NCBI RefSeq assembly: GCF_004345675.1
Contig: NZ_SLWU01000006.1
Span: forward strand, 51,273-115,272
From: Caldanaerobacter subterraneus
GTDB taxonomy: Bacteria; Bacillota; Thermoanaerobacteria; Thermoanaerobacterales; Thermoanaerobacteraceae
Reading direction: 5' to 3'
Length of the DNA: 64,000 nt
Made by a program: the position numbers and the translations under genes. This document shows, piece by piece, positions 30,219-39,816 of this stretch; position 1 is the first letter of the stretch; the number at the start of each line of letters is the position of its first letter. A model generated the notes under the pieces. That model saw nothing but the letters and a program-made list of their open reading frames with translations, was not told the DNA's origin and did no database searches.

Positions 30219-30988
30219 ATGAAAGACAAAACAAATTTGCAAAACGGACTAATTGAAAGATTATTTAAATTAAGAGAGAGAAACACAGATTTTAAGACAG
30301 AAGTTTTAGCAGGTGCTACTACTTTTATCACTCTGGCTTATATATAATATTTGTAAACCCCCAGATTTTAAGCGAAGCCGGAATTCCAAAAGAGGCTGCT
30401 ATTGCTGCCACTATATGGTCTTCGGCAATTGCTACGACTCTTATGGCTCTTCTAGCAAATTATCCTATTGCTGTTGCGCCGGGTATGGGATTAAATGCTT
30501 TTTTTTACCTATACAGTAGTTAAGCAGTTTGGACTGCACTGGACTGTAGCGTTAGGAGCCGTGTTTTTTTCAGGAGTAGTCTTTTTGGTTCTCACTGTCA
30601 CTAAGATAAGAAGCTGGATAATAGAAGCTGTTCCTCCTTCACTGAGGTCGGCTATTCCTGTCGGAATAGGACTTTTCATAGCTTTTATAGGACTTATAAA
30701 TGCAGGGATAGTTGTAAAATCTGACGCTACTTTGGTAGCTTTTGGGCACATTTTAAACCCTCAAACTCTTCTTTCTGTTTTTGGACTTATACTGGCAGCT
30801 GTTCTGATATCTAGAGGTGTCAGAGGAGCTCTCATAATATCAATTCTAACTACCACAAGTGGTATAAATTGGGCTTGGGGTTTATCTCTTACACATTGGT
30901 TAAACTATTATCAGGCAGAGCTAAAGAGATACACTGGATGATGTATGTAATTGCTGCTGCCTTTACAATAAATTTTGTTTTGAGATAA
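30219..30988 (+). pseudogene. NCS2 (xanthine/guanine/hypoxanthine) permease, broken
   Basis: ATG 30219 behind AAAGGAGG. It starts like AzgA-type NCS2 permeases (LRERNTDFKTEVLAGATTFITLAYI) then has an extra TA in the TATATATA run (about 30345), an extra T in the T8 run (about 30500, within GLNAFFTYTVV), and, after RGVRGALIISILTTT (about 30850), a jump straight to the C-terminal EIHWMMYVIAAAFTINFVL in another frame. The middle (roughly half the protein) is missing. It is the gene directly under the tandem riboswitch. Confidence 0.9.
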
Positions 30989-31009
30989 GAGGGGTTTTCC
31001 CCTCTTATT
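30985..31009 (+). terminator. Hairpin between permease remnant and purE
   Basis: ATAAGAGGGG-TTTT-CCCCTCTTAT; weak T tail. It may partly insulate purE from the riboswitch transcript. Confidence 0.55.
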
Positions 31010-31043
31010 CATCAAAATTTAAAATAGGGGGTTTTTACTGAAA

Positions 31044-31505
31044 ATGCCAAAAATTGCTGTGGTAGTGGGTAGCAAGTCTGACCTCCCTGTAATTGAAAGG
31101 TGCACAGATATTTTAGATGAATTTGAAATTTCCTATGATGTAAAAGTTCTATCTGCCCATCGAACTCCTTTTAAGACGCAGGAATTTGCAGTAGAAGCAG
31201 AGAAATATTACGACCTTATAATAGCGGCGGCAGGAAAAGCTGCTCATCTCCCAGGGGTCATTGCTTCTTACACTTTACTTCCTGTCATTGGGCTTCCCAT
31301 CAAGTCTTCCACTCTAGACGGACTTGATTCTCTCCTTTCAATTGTACAGATGCCAAAAGGAATTCCAGTGGCCACTGTTGCTATAGATGGAGCTGAAAAT
31401 GCAGCTCTCCTGGCCTGCCACATCTTGTCTTTGAAGTACCCCTATTTAAGAGAAAAGCTTGCCAATTACAGGGAAAAGATGGCGGAAGAAGTGTTAAATA
31501 ATTAA
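31044..31505 (+). CDS. purE: N5-carboxyaminoimidazole ribonucleotide mutase
   Basis: Converts N5-CAIR to CAIR in purine synthesis. 153 aa. Seen: class I PurE motifs [19 protein letters not shown] and [23 protein letters not shown] at a rather long distance (12 nt) from ATG 31044. No purK is adjacent. First gene of the pur cluster. Confidence 0.96.
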   Translation: MPKIAVVVGSKSDLPVIERCTDILDEFEISYDVKVLSAHRTPFKTQEFAVEAEKYYDLIIAAAGKAAHLPGVIASYTLLPVIGLPIKSSTLDGLDSLLSIVQMPKGIPVATVAIDGAENAALLACHILSLKYPYLREKLANYREKMAEEVLNN

Positions 31506-31522
31506 AATTGGAGGTAAGCCGT

Positions 31523-32230
31523 ATGGAAAAGAAAGAATTGCTTTATGAGGGTAAAGCTAAAAAAGTTTATAAGACGGATAAAGAAGATTACTACATCATA
31601 GAGTACAAAGACGATGCCACTGCTTTTAATGGATTAAAAAAGGGGGTAATTGAAGAAAAAGGAGTCGTCAATAATAAAGTTTCCTCAATTTTGTTTGAAT
31701 TTTTAGAAAAAAGAGGGATTCCTACTCACTATGTGAAAATGCTGAAGGACAGAGAGATGCTTGTCAAAAAAGTTACAATTTTTCCTCTGGAAGTTATCAT
31801 CAGAAATTACGCCGCAGGTAGTATTTGCAAAAGATTAGGGCTTCAGGAAGGAATAAAATTTAAGGAGCCCGTTCTAGAATTTTGTTATAAAAACGACGAA
31901 CTTGGAGACCCTATGATAAACGAATACCACATCAGGGCTTTAGAACTTGCTACAAGAGATGAAATTGACCTTATAAAAGAGAGAGCTTTTAAGGTGAACG
32001 AAATTCTGTCAGAGTATTTTCTATCTAAAGATATAATCCTAGTAGATTTTAAGTTAGAATTTGGAAAAAATCAAGAAGGGATATTGTTGGCAGATGAGAT
32101 TTCGCCAGATACCTGCAGGTTCTGGGATAAAAACACTATGGAAAAACTTGATAAAGACAGGTTTAGAAGGGATTTGGGTCAAGTGGAAGAGGCATATTTA
32201 GAAATTCTGAGAAGGGTCCAGCAGGTTTAA
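31523..32230 (+). CDS. purC: SAICAR synthase
   Basis: ATP-dependent condensation of CAIR with aspartate. 235 aa. Seen: [13 protein letters not shown] glycine-rich N-terminus, [30 protein letters not shown], and [32 protein letters not shown] 31523 behind TTGGAGGTAAG; 17 nt after purE. Confidence 0.96.
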   Translation: MEKKELLYEGKAKKVYKTDKEDYYIIEYKDDATAFNGLKKGVIEEKGVVNNKVSSILFEFLEKRGIPTHYVKMLKDREMLVKKVTIFPLEVIIRNYAAGSICKRLGLQEGIKFKEPVLEFCYKNDELGDPMINEYHIRALELATRDEIDLIKERAFKVNEILSEYFLSKDIILVDFKLEFGKNQEGILLADEISPDTCRFWDKNTMEKLDKDRFRRDLGQVEEAYLEILRRVQQV

Positions 32231-32331
32231 ACTGAAAAGTTGAAGGGTTTAAAAAGTGGGAATTTCACTTATGTGTGCGGTGCCTTAGCGAAAATTATCT
32301 TTTGGAAAATTAAAATAGCGGGTGTATAATT
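32231..32331 (+). other. purC-purM gap where purF would be expected
   Basis: 101 nt, no SD-led open frame longer than about 30 codons and no terminator. In many Firmicutes purF sits between purC and purM. The sequence may be a deletion scar or simply a spacer. Confidence 0.4.
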
Positions 32332-33342
32332 ATGAAATATAAAGACGCAGGGGTAAATATAGATGAGGGAAACAAGTTTGTAAAAATGATAAAGCCTTTT
32401 GCAGAAAAGACAATAAAAGAAGGTGTTTTAGAGGGAATTGGGGGTTTTGCAGCTCTTTATGAGATAAAGAATTATAAAAATCCAGTGCTTGTGTCTAGTA
32501 CAGATGGAGTTGGAACGAAACTTAAAATAGCCTTTATGATGGATAAGCACGATACTGTAGGGATAGACTTGGTGGCTATGTGTGTAAATGACGTGATTGT
32601 AGTGGGAGCAAAGCCCCTCTTTTTTCTAGATTATTTTGCTACTGGAAAGTTAGAAAGCGAAAAAGCGATACAGGTCATTAAAGGAGTAGCAGAAGGGTGT
32701 GAAATTGCTGGGTGTGCTTTAATTGGAGGTGAAACTGCTGAACTTCCTGGTTTTTATAAAGAAGGGGAGTATGACCTAGCAGGGTTTTGCGTGGGGATAG
32801 TGGAAAAAGAAGAAATAATTGACACTTCTTCTATGGTGATTGGAGATGTAGTAATAGGGCTTTCTTCCTCTGGACTTCACAGCAATGGCTATTCTCTTGT
32901 AAGAAAAGTATTTTTTGAAAAAAACAATTTTTCTATAGAAGATTACGTGCCAGATATAGGCAAAACCTTAGGAGAAGTTCTTTTGACACCCACTAAAATA
33001 TATGTAAAATCTGTGGAAGTTTTGAAAGGATTAAAAATAAAAGGAATGGCTCATATAACAGGAGGGGGCTTTATTGAAAATATTCCTAGAATTTTGAGAA
33101 AAGGCGTTTCTGCAAGAATATACAAAGGGAGCTGGGAAGTGCCGATTATCTTTGACATGATAAAAAGGCTTGGGGAAATAGAAGAGAAAGAGATGTACAG
33201 GACTTTCAATATGGGTATTGGAATGGTAGTCATAATTGATAAAGAAGAAGTGGAGAAAGCTCTAAAAAGGCTTAAAGAAGTGGGAGAGACAGCTTTTGTG
33301 ATTGGAGAGATTGTGGAGGGAGAAGGCGGTGTGATTTTATGA
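32332..33342 (+). CDS. purM: Phosphoribosylformylglycinamidine cyclo-ligase (AIR synthetase)
   Basis: Cyclises FGAM to AIR using ATP. 336 aa. Seen: YKDAGVNIDEGNKFV start, STDGVGTKLKIAF, CVNDVIVVGAKPLFFLDYFATGKL, GGETAELPGFY, GLSSSGLHSNGYSLVR and AHITGGGFIENIPR. Stops 4 bp into purN (ATGA overlap). The SD before ATG 32332 is weak (GCGGGTG). Confidence 0.97.
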   Translation: MKYKDAGVNIDEGNKFVKMIKPFAEKTIKEGVLEGIGGFAALYEIKNYKNPVLVSSTDGVGTKLKIAFMMDKHDTVGIDLVAMCVNDVIVVGAKPLFFLDYFATGKLESEKAIQVIKGVAEGCEIAGCALIGGETAELPGFYKEGEYDLAGFCVGIVEKEEIIDTSSMVIGDVVIGLSSSGLHSNGYSLVRKVFFEKNNFSIEDYVPDIGKTLGEVLLTPTKIYVKSVEVLKGLKIKGMAHITGGGFIENIPRILRKGVSARIYKGSWEVPIIFDMIKRLGEIEEKEMYRTFNMGIGMVVIIDKEEVEKALKRLKEVGETAFVIGEIVEGEGGVIL

Positions 33343-33962
33343 GGCTTATGGTAATGGCATCGGGTAATGGCACAGATCTGCAGTCAATAATCGATGCCAT
33401 TGAAGCTGGTTATATAAAAGCTCAGATAATCGGAGTGGTGAGCGATAAAAAAGAAGCCTATGCGCTTGAAAGAGCTAAAAAACACGGCATTCCTGCTTAC
33501 TGCCTTCCAAAAAAGGAATTAAAAGAAAATTTCTTTAAAGAGCTTTTGTCACTTCTTGAAAGCCTAAATCCCGACGGGATAATTCTTGCAGGTTTTTTAA
33601 CAATTTTAAGCGAAGAGATTGTGGAAAGGTTCCCAAATAAAATAATAAATATTCATCCCTCTCTTATCCCTGCCTTTTGTGGAAAAGGATTTTATGGAAT
33701 GAGAGTTCATCAAGCGGTTTATGATTACGGTGTTAAATATACTGGATGTACAGTGCACTTTGTGGACAAGGGTACAGATACAGGGCCTATCATTCTCCAG
33801 GAAGTGGTAAAGATAGAGGAGCATGATACCCCCGAAAGTATTGCCAAAAAAGTTTTGGAAGTAGAGCACAAAGTCCTGCCTTATGCAGTCAAACTTTTTG
33901 TTGAAGGGAAATTAAAAGTAGAAGGAAGAAGAGTGAAAATACTTGACAAGGAGGATTTGTGA
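33339..33962 (+). CDS. purN: Phosphoribosylglycinamide formyltransferase
   Basis: Transfers formyl from 10-formyl-THF to GAR. 207 aa. Seen: N-terminal [19 protein letters not shown] (family usually GSGSNLQ), catalytic Asn/His in [10 protein letters not shown] and Asp in [13 protein letters not shown]. Note [12 protein letters not shown] where many PurN have FPGxHGIHVH-like sequence. Coupled to purM and purH by 4- and 1-bp overlaps. Confidence 0.96.
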   Translation: MRLMVMASGNGTDLQSIIDAIEAGYIKAQIIGVVSDKKEAYALERAKKHGIPAYCLPKKELKENFFKELLSLLESLNPDGIILAGFLTILSEEIVERFPNKIINIHPSLIPAFCGKGFYGMRVHQAVYDYGVKYTGCTVHFVDKGTDTGPIILQEVVKIEEHDTPESIAKKVLEVEHKVLPYAVKLFVEGKLKVEGRRVKILDKEDL

Positions 33963-35488
33963 TGTCAAGGAGAGCGTTGATAAGTGTTTCAAAAAAAGAT
34001 GGAATAGTGGAATTTGCGAAAAAGCTTGAAGACCTGGGTTATGAGATAATATCTACTGGCGGCACTTACAATCTCCTTAAAGAAAGCGGTGTAAAGGTGA
34101 TAAAGGTCTCTGAGGTTACGGGTTTTCCGGAGATTATGGAAGGAAGAGTAAAGACTTTACACCCCAAAATTCACGGTGGAATTCTTGCTGTGAGAGACAA
34201 GAAAGAGCATTTAAAAGACCTTAATGATCATGGCATTGTTCCTATAGACTTGGTAGCCATAAATTTATACCCCTTTAAAGAGACTATTTCCAGGGAAAAG
34301 GTTGCTCTTGAGGAGGCAATTGAAAATATTGACATTGGCGGGCCTGCCATGATAAGAGCGGCGGCAAAGAACTATAAATATGTAACTGTCCTTGTGGATC
34401 CTGTAGACTATGAAAAAGTGATTGAGGAAATAAAGCTTTATGGGGATACAAAAGAAGAAACGAGGTTTTATCTGGCAGCGAAGGCTTTTGGTCATACGGC
34501 TTTTTACGATTCGCTCATATATGAGTATTTTAGAGAGAAGACTAATATGGAATTTCCTAAAGTCATCACTTTTGCCTATGAAAAAGTGCAGGATTTGAGA
34601 TATGGGGAAAATCCGCACCAAAAAGCGGCCTTTTACAAAAACCCGGTCAAATCTTACGGAATTGCAGAATGCCTGCAGTTACACGGAAAAGAGCTTTCTT
34701 TTAACAACATAAATGATGCAAATGCTGCAATAGAACTTGTGAGGGAATTTAGTGAACCTGTGGCGGTCGCTATAAAACACACCAATCCCTGTGGTGTAGC
34801 TGTTGGGAATAGCATATATGAGGCTTACTTAAAGGCCTATGAAGCTGACCCCGTTTCAATTTTTGGCGGAATTGTTGCCTTTAACAGAAAAGTTGATGTA
34901 GATACTGCGAAAGAGCTTGTGAAAATATTTCTAGAGATTGTAATAGCTCCAGATTTTGAAGAGGAAGCTTTAGAGATATTAATGTCTAAGAAGAACTTGA
35001 GAGTGCTCAAATTGAAGGAAGGCTATTACAGAGAATTTGACCTCAAAAAAGTAGAAGGTGGAGTGTTAGTTCAGCAAAAGGATGAAATAGATTTAGAGGA
35101 AAGTAGTATCAAAGTCGTAACTAAAAGGGCGCCGACAGAAAAAGAAATGAAGGATTTGAAGTTCGCCTTAAAAGTAGTAAAGCACGTCAAGTCAAATGCT
35201 ATAGTTTTAGCAAAGGATGGGGTTACTGTAGGCATTGGAGTTGGGCAGGTCAACAGGATTTGGCCTACTGAGCAGGCGATAAAACAGGCAGGAGAGAGGG
35301 CGAAAGGAAGTGTCTTAGCATCAGATGCTTTCTTCCCCTTCCCTGATGTAGTTGAAGCGGCCGCAAGAGGAGGAATTACTGCAATAATTCAGCCTGGCGG
35401 TTCCCAGAATGACCAGCTTTCAATTGAGGTAGCTGACAGAGCAGGTATTGCGATGATTTTTACTGGAATAAGGCATTTTAAGCATTGA
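33962..35488 (+). CDS. purH: Bifunctional AICAR transformylase/IMP cyclohydrolase
   Basis: Last two steps to IMP. 508 aa. Seen: MGS-like cyclohydrolase domain with [20 protein letters not shown] and [23 protein letters not shown], then transformylase domain with [26 protein letters not shown] and the end [34 protein letters not shown] (read in two parts). ATG 33962 overlaps the purN stop; in-frame GTG 33959 is an alternative. Confidence 0.96.
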   Translation: MSRRALISVSKKDGIVEFAKKLEDLGYEIISTGGTYNLLKESGVKVIKVSEVTGFPEIMEGRVKTLHPKIHGGILAVRDKKEHLKDLNDHGIVPIDLVAINLYPFKETISREKVALEEAIENIDIGGPAMIRAAAKNYKYVTVLVDPVDYEKVIEEIKLYGDTKEETRFYLAAKAFGHTAFYDSLIYEYFREKTNMEFPKVITFAYEKVQDLRYGENPHQKAAFYKNPVKSYGIAECLQLHGKELSFNNINDANAAIELVREFSEPVAVAIKHTNPCGVAVGNSIYEAYLKAYEADPVSIFGGIVAFNRKVDVDTAKELVKIFLEIVIAPDFEEEALEILMSKKNLRVLKLKEGYYREFDLKKVEGGVLVQQKDEIDLEESSIKVVTKRAPTEKEMKDLKFALKVVKHVKSNAIVLAKDGVTVGIGVGQVNRIWPTEQAIKQAGERAKGSVLASDAFFPFPDVVEAAARGGITAIIQPGGSQNDQLSIEVADRAGIAMIFTGIRHFKH

Positions 35489-35501
35489 GGAGGGATTGAC
35501 T

Positions 35502-36755
35502 TTGAAAGTATTAGTAGTTGGGGGAGGAGGAAGAGAACACGCAATTGTGCACAAGCTTTCCCAAAGCGATCGAGTAGAAAAGATTTACTGTGCACCTGGA
35601 AATGCAGGGATAAGTAAGCTGGCAGAGTGCGTAAATATAAGTGTAGAAGAAATAGAGAAGCTAAAAGAGTTTGCTTTACAAAATAAAATAGATATAACAA
35701 TAGTGGGACCGGAGCTTCCATTAGTAGAGGGAATTGTGGATGAGTTTGAAAAAGCTGGACTTAAGATTTTTGGCCCGAGCAAAAAAGCAGCCATGATAGA
35801 AGGGAGCAAGTACTTTGCAAAACAGATCATGGCAAAGTATGAAATACCTACAGGAAGATTTAAAGCTTTTGACAGATATCAAGAAGCCCTGAAATTCTTA
35901 AAGGAAACATGGTATCCTGTTGTGATAAAAGCTGATGGATTAGCTCAAGGAAAAGGGGTTTTCATAGTAAGAGACTTTATTGAGGCGAAAGAGGTTCTTG
36001 ACCTCATGATGAAGAAAAGAGTTTTCGGGCCATCAGGGGATATAGTAATTGTGGAGGAGATGCTTTACGGCAAAGAAGCTTCTATATTTGCCTTTGTGGA
36101 TGGGGAAAATGTTTTGGCCATGATGTCTGCTATGGATTATAAAAAAGTTTATGAAAAGGATGAGGGACCAAATACGGGAGGTATGGGAAGCATTGCCCCA
36201 AATCCTCACATAGATAAAAAGACTTTAAATGAAATTGAAGAGAAAATTTTAAAACCTGTTGTGTATGCGCTTAAGAAAGAGGGAGTTGTGTATAAAGGCG
36301 TTTTGTATGCAGGATTAATGCTGACAAAAGAAGGGCCCAAAGTTTTAGAATTTAATGCGAGATTCGGGGACCCTGAGACAGAAGTAATACTTCCCCTTCT
36401 TAAAACAGACCTTTTGGAAGTAATAGAAGCTACGCTGGAAGGAAAGCTTAAAAATTTGAAGCTGGAGTGGGAAGATAAAAAGGCTGTATGTGTTATTGCA
36501 GCTTCAAAAGGATATCCTGGAGAATATAAAAAGGGTTTTGAAATACGGGGATTGGAAGAAGTGAAGGAAGCTTTTGTCTACCACGCAGGTACTTCTTTTA
36601 AAGATGGAAAGATTGTCACTTCAGGAGGAAGAGTCTTTGGAATTGTGGCTTTAGGGGATTCCTATAAAGAGGCAAGGGAAATAGCATATAGAGAAATTGA
36701 AAAAATATCTTTTGAAGGAATTTATTACAGAAAGGATATCGCGGCCGGGTACTAA
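35502..36755 (+). CDS. purD: Phosphoribosylamine-glycine ligase (GAR synthetase)
   Basis: ATP-grasp enzyme making GAR from phosphoribosylamine and glycine. 417 aa. Seen: VLVVGGGGREHAIVHKL, VGPELPLVEGIVD, ATP-grasp core VIKADGLAQGKGVFI, PNTGGMGSIAP and LEFNARFGDPETEVILP. Start TTG 35502, 7 nt after AGGAGGG; TTG 35496 is too close to the SD. Its substrate needs PurF, which is not in the cluster. Terminator follows. Confidence 0.96.
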   Translation: MKVLVVGGGGREHAIVHKLSQSDRVEKIYCAPGNAGISKLAECVNISVEEIEKLKEFALQNKIDITIVGPELPLVEGIVDEFEKAGLKIFGPSKKAAMIEGSKYFAKQIMAKYEIPTGRFKAFDRYQEALKFLKETWYPVVIKADGLAQGKGVFIVRDFIEAKEVLDLMMKKRVFGPSGDIVIVEEMLYGKEASIFAFVDGENVLAMMSAMDYKKVYEKDEGPNTGGMGSIAPNPHIDKKTLNEIEEKILKPVVYALKKEGVVYKGVLYAGLMLTKEGPKVLEFNARFGDPETEVILPLLKTDLLEVIEATLEGKLKNLKLEWEDKKAVCVIAASKGYPGEYKKGFEIRGLEEVKEAFVYHAGTSFKDGKIVTSGGRVFGIVALGDSYKEAREIAYREIEKISFEGIYYRKDIAAGY

Positions 36756-36768
36756 CCCGGCAATTTTT
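36744..36768 (+). terminator. pur cluster terminator
   Basis: GCCGGGT-ACTA-ACCCGGC then AATTTTT, overlapping the purD stop codon. Confidence 0.85.
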
Positions 36769-36813
36769 ATGGTATAATAGCAATAAAATGGGTTTCAAAA
36801 GGCGGTGGACATA

Positions 36814-37422
36814 ATGCCTAAAGACCATGTCAAACTCTTTGATACCATCTCTCCTGTATATGCGTGGTTTTTTAATTCGCAGGTAGCTTATTATAGAAAG
36901 GTCATGAATATTTTGAAACAACACGTTCCATTAGAAAACTATAAAAGAGTTTTAGATGTAGGATGTGGCACAGGACCTTTGTGCTATGTTTTAAAAGAGG
37001 CTGGATTCGATACTTATGGAGTTGAGGTATCAAAAGGCATGTTGGACCAGGCTTTAAAAAGACTTAAGGGAATGGATATCAAAGCTTACAAAATAGAGCC
37101 AGGCGAGAGATTTCCTTTTGATGATAATTTTTTTGACATTGCCATTGCTTCGTATGTCGCTCATGGTATTAAAAAAGAGGAAAGAGAAATATTATATAAG
37201 GAGATGTCTAGAGTTGCAAGGGACTACGTAATACTTCACGACTATCACAGAAACAGGGATTTTTTAACCTCATTTGTAGAATGGCTGGAGGGAGGAGATT
37301 ATTTTAATTTTGTAGAGCAGGTAGAAGAAGAATTAAGAAAAAATTTTGAAGGTGTGAAAGTGGTAGAATTGAGCAAGAGAGTTTCTCTTTACATATTGAA
37401 ACCTTACAAAGATTTAAATTAG
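36814..37422 (+). CDS. Class I SAM-dependent methyltransferase
   Basis: 202 aa, substrate unknown. Seen: motif I RVLDVGCGTGPLCYVL (about 47-60), motif II YGVEVSKGMLDQA, motif post-I FPFDDNFFDIAIASYVAHGI; UbiE/Methyltransf_11 type. The C-terminal part has LHDYHRNRDFLTSFVEWLEGGDY. Start ATG 36814 behind AAAGGCGGTG. Followed 11 nt later by the racemase gene, which may be co-transcribed. Confidence 0.9.
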   Translation: MPKDHVKLFDTISPVYAWFFNSQVAYYRKVMNILKQHVPLENYKRVLDVGCGTGPLCYVLKEAGFDTYGVEVSKGMLDQALKRLKGMDIKAYKIEPGERFPFDDNFFDIAIASYVAHGIKKEEREILYKEMSRVARDYVILHDYHRNRDFLTSFVEWLEGGDYFNFVEQVEEELRKNFEGVKVVELSKRVSLYILKPYKDLN

Positions 37423-37433
37423 GGTGTGGTGGA

Positions 37434-38228
37434 ATGGATTCAAGACCTATAGGAGTTTTTGATTCAGGAGTAGGAGGTTTGACTGTATTAAAAAGACTTA
37501 TTCAGGTTTTGCCCGAGGAGGATTATATTTATTTTGGCGACACAAAAAGGGTTCCCTATGGAGATAGAAGTAAAGAAGAAATAGAGCTTTTTGCAGGTCA
37601 GATCATAAACTTTATGAAAGAAAAAAATGTAAAGGCGGTTGTGATAGCCTGCAATACTACGTGTGCCACTATTGACAAAGGAAAGTATGACATTGAACTT
37701 TTTGACGTATTAAAAGCTGGGGCAGAAAGCGGAGTTTATTGTACAAAAAATAAAAAAGTTGGAGTTATTGCTACGAAGAGGACGGTAGAGAGCAGAAGCT
37801 ACGAAATCAATATAAAGAGCATAAATCCGCAAATTGAAGTTTACCAGAAAGCCTGTCCTGAATTTGTGCCTTTGATTGAAAAAGGCCTTTACAATTCGCC
37901 TTTAGCTTATAAAGCTGCTAAAGATTGCCTTGAGGAGTTTAAAGGAAAAGAAATAGATACTCTCATACTTGGTTGTACCCATTATCCTTTGATGGAACCG
38001 ATTATAAAGGCCATCATGGGAGATGGGGTTAAGGTGGTGGACCCAGCTGTAAGGTTGTCCCATGAAGTGAAAGAATATCTAGAAAGAAGCAGGATTTTAA
38101 ATTTTGGTAAGAAAGGCAAAATAGAGTTTTTTGTAAGTGGCGATGCTGAAAATTTTAAAAAGACCGCCGAAATGGTGCTCGGTAAAAAAATTGATGAAGT
38201 ATTTATTGTGGATATTGAAAGATATTAA
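37434..38228 (+). CDS. murI: Glutamate racemase
   Basis: Makes D-glutamate for peptidoglycan. 264 aa. Seen: RPIGVFDSGVGGLTVLKRL, YFGDTKRVPYGDRS, catalytic Cys in VIACNTTCAT (about 73) and second Cys/His in LGCTHYPLMEP (about 183). Aspartate racemase family relatives are possible but the pattern fits MurI/RacE. Start ATG 37434. Confidence 0.95.
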   Translation: MDSRPIGVFDSGVGGLTVLKRLIQVLPEEDYIYFGDTKRVPYGDRSKEEIELFAGQIINFMKEKNVKAVVIACNTTCATIDKGKYDIELFDVLKAGAESGVYCTKNKKVGVIATKRTVESRSYEINIKSINPQIEVYQKACPEFVPLIEKGLYNSPLAYKAAKDCLEEFKGKEIDTLILGCTHYPLMEPIIKAIMGDGVKVVDPAVRLSHEVKEYLERSRILNFGKKGKIEFFVSGDAENFKKTAEMVLGKKIDEVFIVDIERY

Positions 38229-38242
38229 AAAAGGTGATGAAT

Positions 38243-39412
38243 ATGGACATTTTAAAAGAAGTTGAAAAAGTGGAGGAAGAGATAATAGGGATAAGGCGAA
38301 AAATACACATGCACCCTGAATTGGGATTTGAAGAGGTGAAAACTTCTGAACTGGTTTATGAATATCTCAAAAGTCTAGGGCTTGAAGTGAAAAGGCTTGC
38401 CAAGACTGGAGTAGTAGGCCTTCTAAAAGGAGATGGAGAAAGGACAATAGCTATAAGGGCAGACATGGATGCACTTCCCATACAGGAGGAAAATGAAGTC
38501 GAGTACGCTTCAAAAATTCCCGGGAAAATGCATGCCTGCGGCCATGACGTACATACTGCTATTCTTTTGGGAACAGCTAAAGTGCTTTCAAGGATTAAAA
38601 ACGTTAAGGGGAATGTGAAATTTATATTTCAGCCAGCTGAAGAAACAACAGGAGGAGCCCTCCCCATGATTGAGGAAGGGGTGCTTGAGGGTCCTAGAGT
38701 TGACGCTATAATAGGGCTTCACGTTGATCCAGATTTAGAGGTAGGGCAAATAGGAATAACATACGGAAAAGCTTATGCCTCGTCTGACATGTTCGATGTG
38801 ATTATAAAGGGGAGAAGCTCCCATGGGGCAGAGCCTCATAAAGGGATTGATGCGCTTGTAATTGCAGCGAATGTGATAAGCGCTCTTCAGACCTTTGCAA
38901 CCAGAAAAACCAGCCCTTTTACTCCAATAGTTGTTACTGTAGGGACAATTAAAGGGGGATATGCGAGAAATATAATAGCAGATAGGGTTGAGATGTCAGG
39001 AATTATAAGGATGATGGAAGAAGAGAGAAGAGAGGAAATAGTAGAATCTGTGGAGAAGATGTGTAAAGACATAGCAAAAGCCTATGGAGGAGATGCAGAA
39101 TTCAGAAGGGTAAAAGGGTATCCTCTTCTCATTAATGACAAAGGATTTACAAACCTTGTAAAAAAGAGCGCTTCCATGATTTTAGGAGAGGAAAATGTCC
39201 TTGAAGTTTCTCCTTCCATGGGGGTAGAGGATTTTGCTTATTTTTTACAGAGAGTGCCCGGTACCTTTTACAAATTGGGCTGCGGTAATAAAGAAAAAGG
39301 AATAGACAAACCCTTACACAGCAGTAGGTTTGACGTGGATGAAAGATGTATAAAAGTAGGAATTGCTGTTCATGTGATGACAGTGCTTAATTATTTTGAG
39401 GGGAAATATTAA
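38243..39412 (+). CDS. M20D family amidohydrolase (N-acyl-amino-acid/hippurate hydrolase type)
   Basis: Metal-dependent amidohydrolase/peptidase, 389 aa, cytoplasmic. Seen: RRKIHMHPELGFEE start, IRADMDALPIQEEN, metal ligands in MHACGHDVHTA, QPAEETTGGALPMIEEG, GLHVDPDLEVG, dimerisation domain about 185-300, and HSSRFDVDE near the end. Start ATG 38243 behind AAAGGTGATG. Exact substrate cannot be assigned (N-acetyl-cysteine, indole-acyl and hippurate hydrolases look alike). Confidence 0.92.
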   Translation: MDILKEVEKVEEEIIGIRRKIHMHPELGFEEVKTSELVYEYLKSLGLEVKRLAKTGVVGLLKGDGERTIAIRADMDALPIQEENEVEYASKIPGKMHACGHDVHTAILLGTAKVLSRIKNVKGNVKFIFQPAEETTGGALPMIEEGVLEGPRVDAIIGLHVDPDLEVGQIGITYGKAYASSDMFDVIIKGRSSHGAEPHKGIDALVIAANVISALQTFATRKTSPFTPIVVTVGTIKGGYARNIIADRVEMSGIIRMMEEERREEIVESVEKMCKDIAKAYGGDAEFRRVKGYPLLINDKGFTNLVKKSASMILGEENVLEVSPSMGVEDFAYFLQRVPGTFYKLGCGNKEKGIDKPLHSSRFDVDERCIKVGIAVHVMTVLNYFEGKY

Positions 39413-39571
39413 AAAATTTTTTGAGGAGATAAAAATTTTTTGGAAAAACTTTAACCTTTTCATTTATAAATATTCCTTGTACAATGAGAAAAAGGTTTAC
39501 CGCAGTTTTATTTATTAAGGTATAGTTATAATATTACAAAAATGCAGGAAAAATTTCGTGTAAATTAAAAC

Positions 39572-39732
39572 TTGACATTTTTCATCAAATGTTGCATAAT
39601 ATTTGTCGGAAAACGCCTCTGCCGTTTTGGTAAGAGGAAGCCATAAGGTGTAAGTCTTAACCCCCCCTCAAGTGTATTAAAAATTTCTCCCCCTAATCCC
39701 CCTTTACTGCCGGCATATGCCGGCTCTTTTTT
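39572..39732 (+). ncRNA. Candidate leader RNA or small RNA (promoter to terminator)
   Basis: TTGACA (39572), 17 nt, CATAAT (39595-39600), then about 105 nt without an SD-led frame, ending in the perfect palindromic stem GCCGGC-ATAT-GCCGGC with TCTTTTTT (39709-39732). The transcript has a C-rich single-stranded middle. It is either a free small RNA or a regulated leader of the flippase gene 52 nt further on. No known riboswitch class recognised. Confidence 0.5.
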
Positions 39733-39746
39733 GTTTTTCATATAAA

Positions 39747-39816
39747 AAAGGCGCCGCGAATAAACTATTGTGAGGTGTTTAGTATGCATGGAAGGTCCTT
39801 TATTCGCGGTGCCTTT
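39747..39816 (+). promoter_or_regulatory. 18-bp hairpin presenting SD and start codon
   Basis: AAAGGCGCCGCGAATAAA (39747-39764) pairs with TTTATTCGCGGTGCCTTT (39799-39816), one G-U pair, 34-nt loop. The loop contains the SD GAGGTG and the ATG (39784) of the flippase gene; the 3' arm is coding. Confidence 0.8.

Noticed and set aside
30987..31009. Strong terminator separating the permease remnant from purE
   Set aside because: The stem is good but the T tail is poor (TTATTC), so full termination is not claimed.
39565..39789. Minus-strand 74-codon frame over the leader region
   Set aside because: No SD, no recognisable protein, runs through a terminator and the start hairpin.
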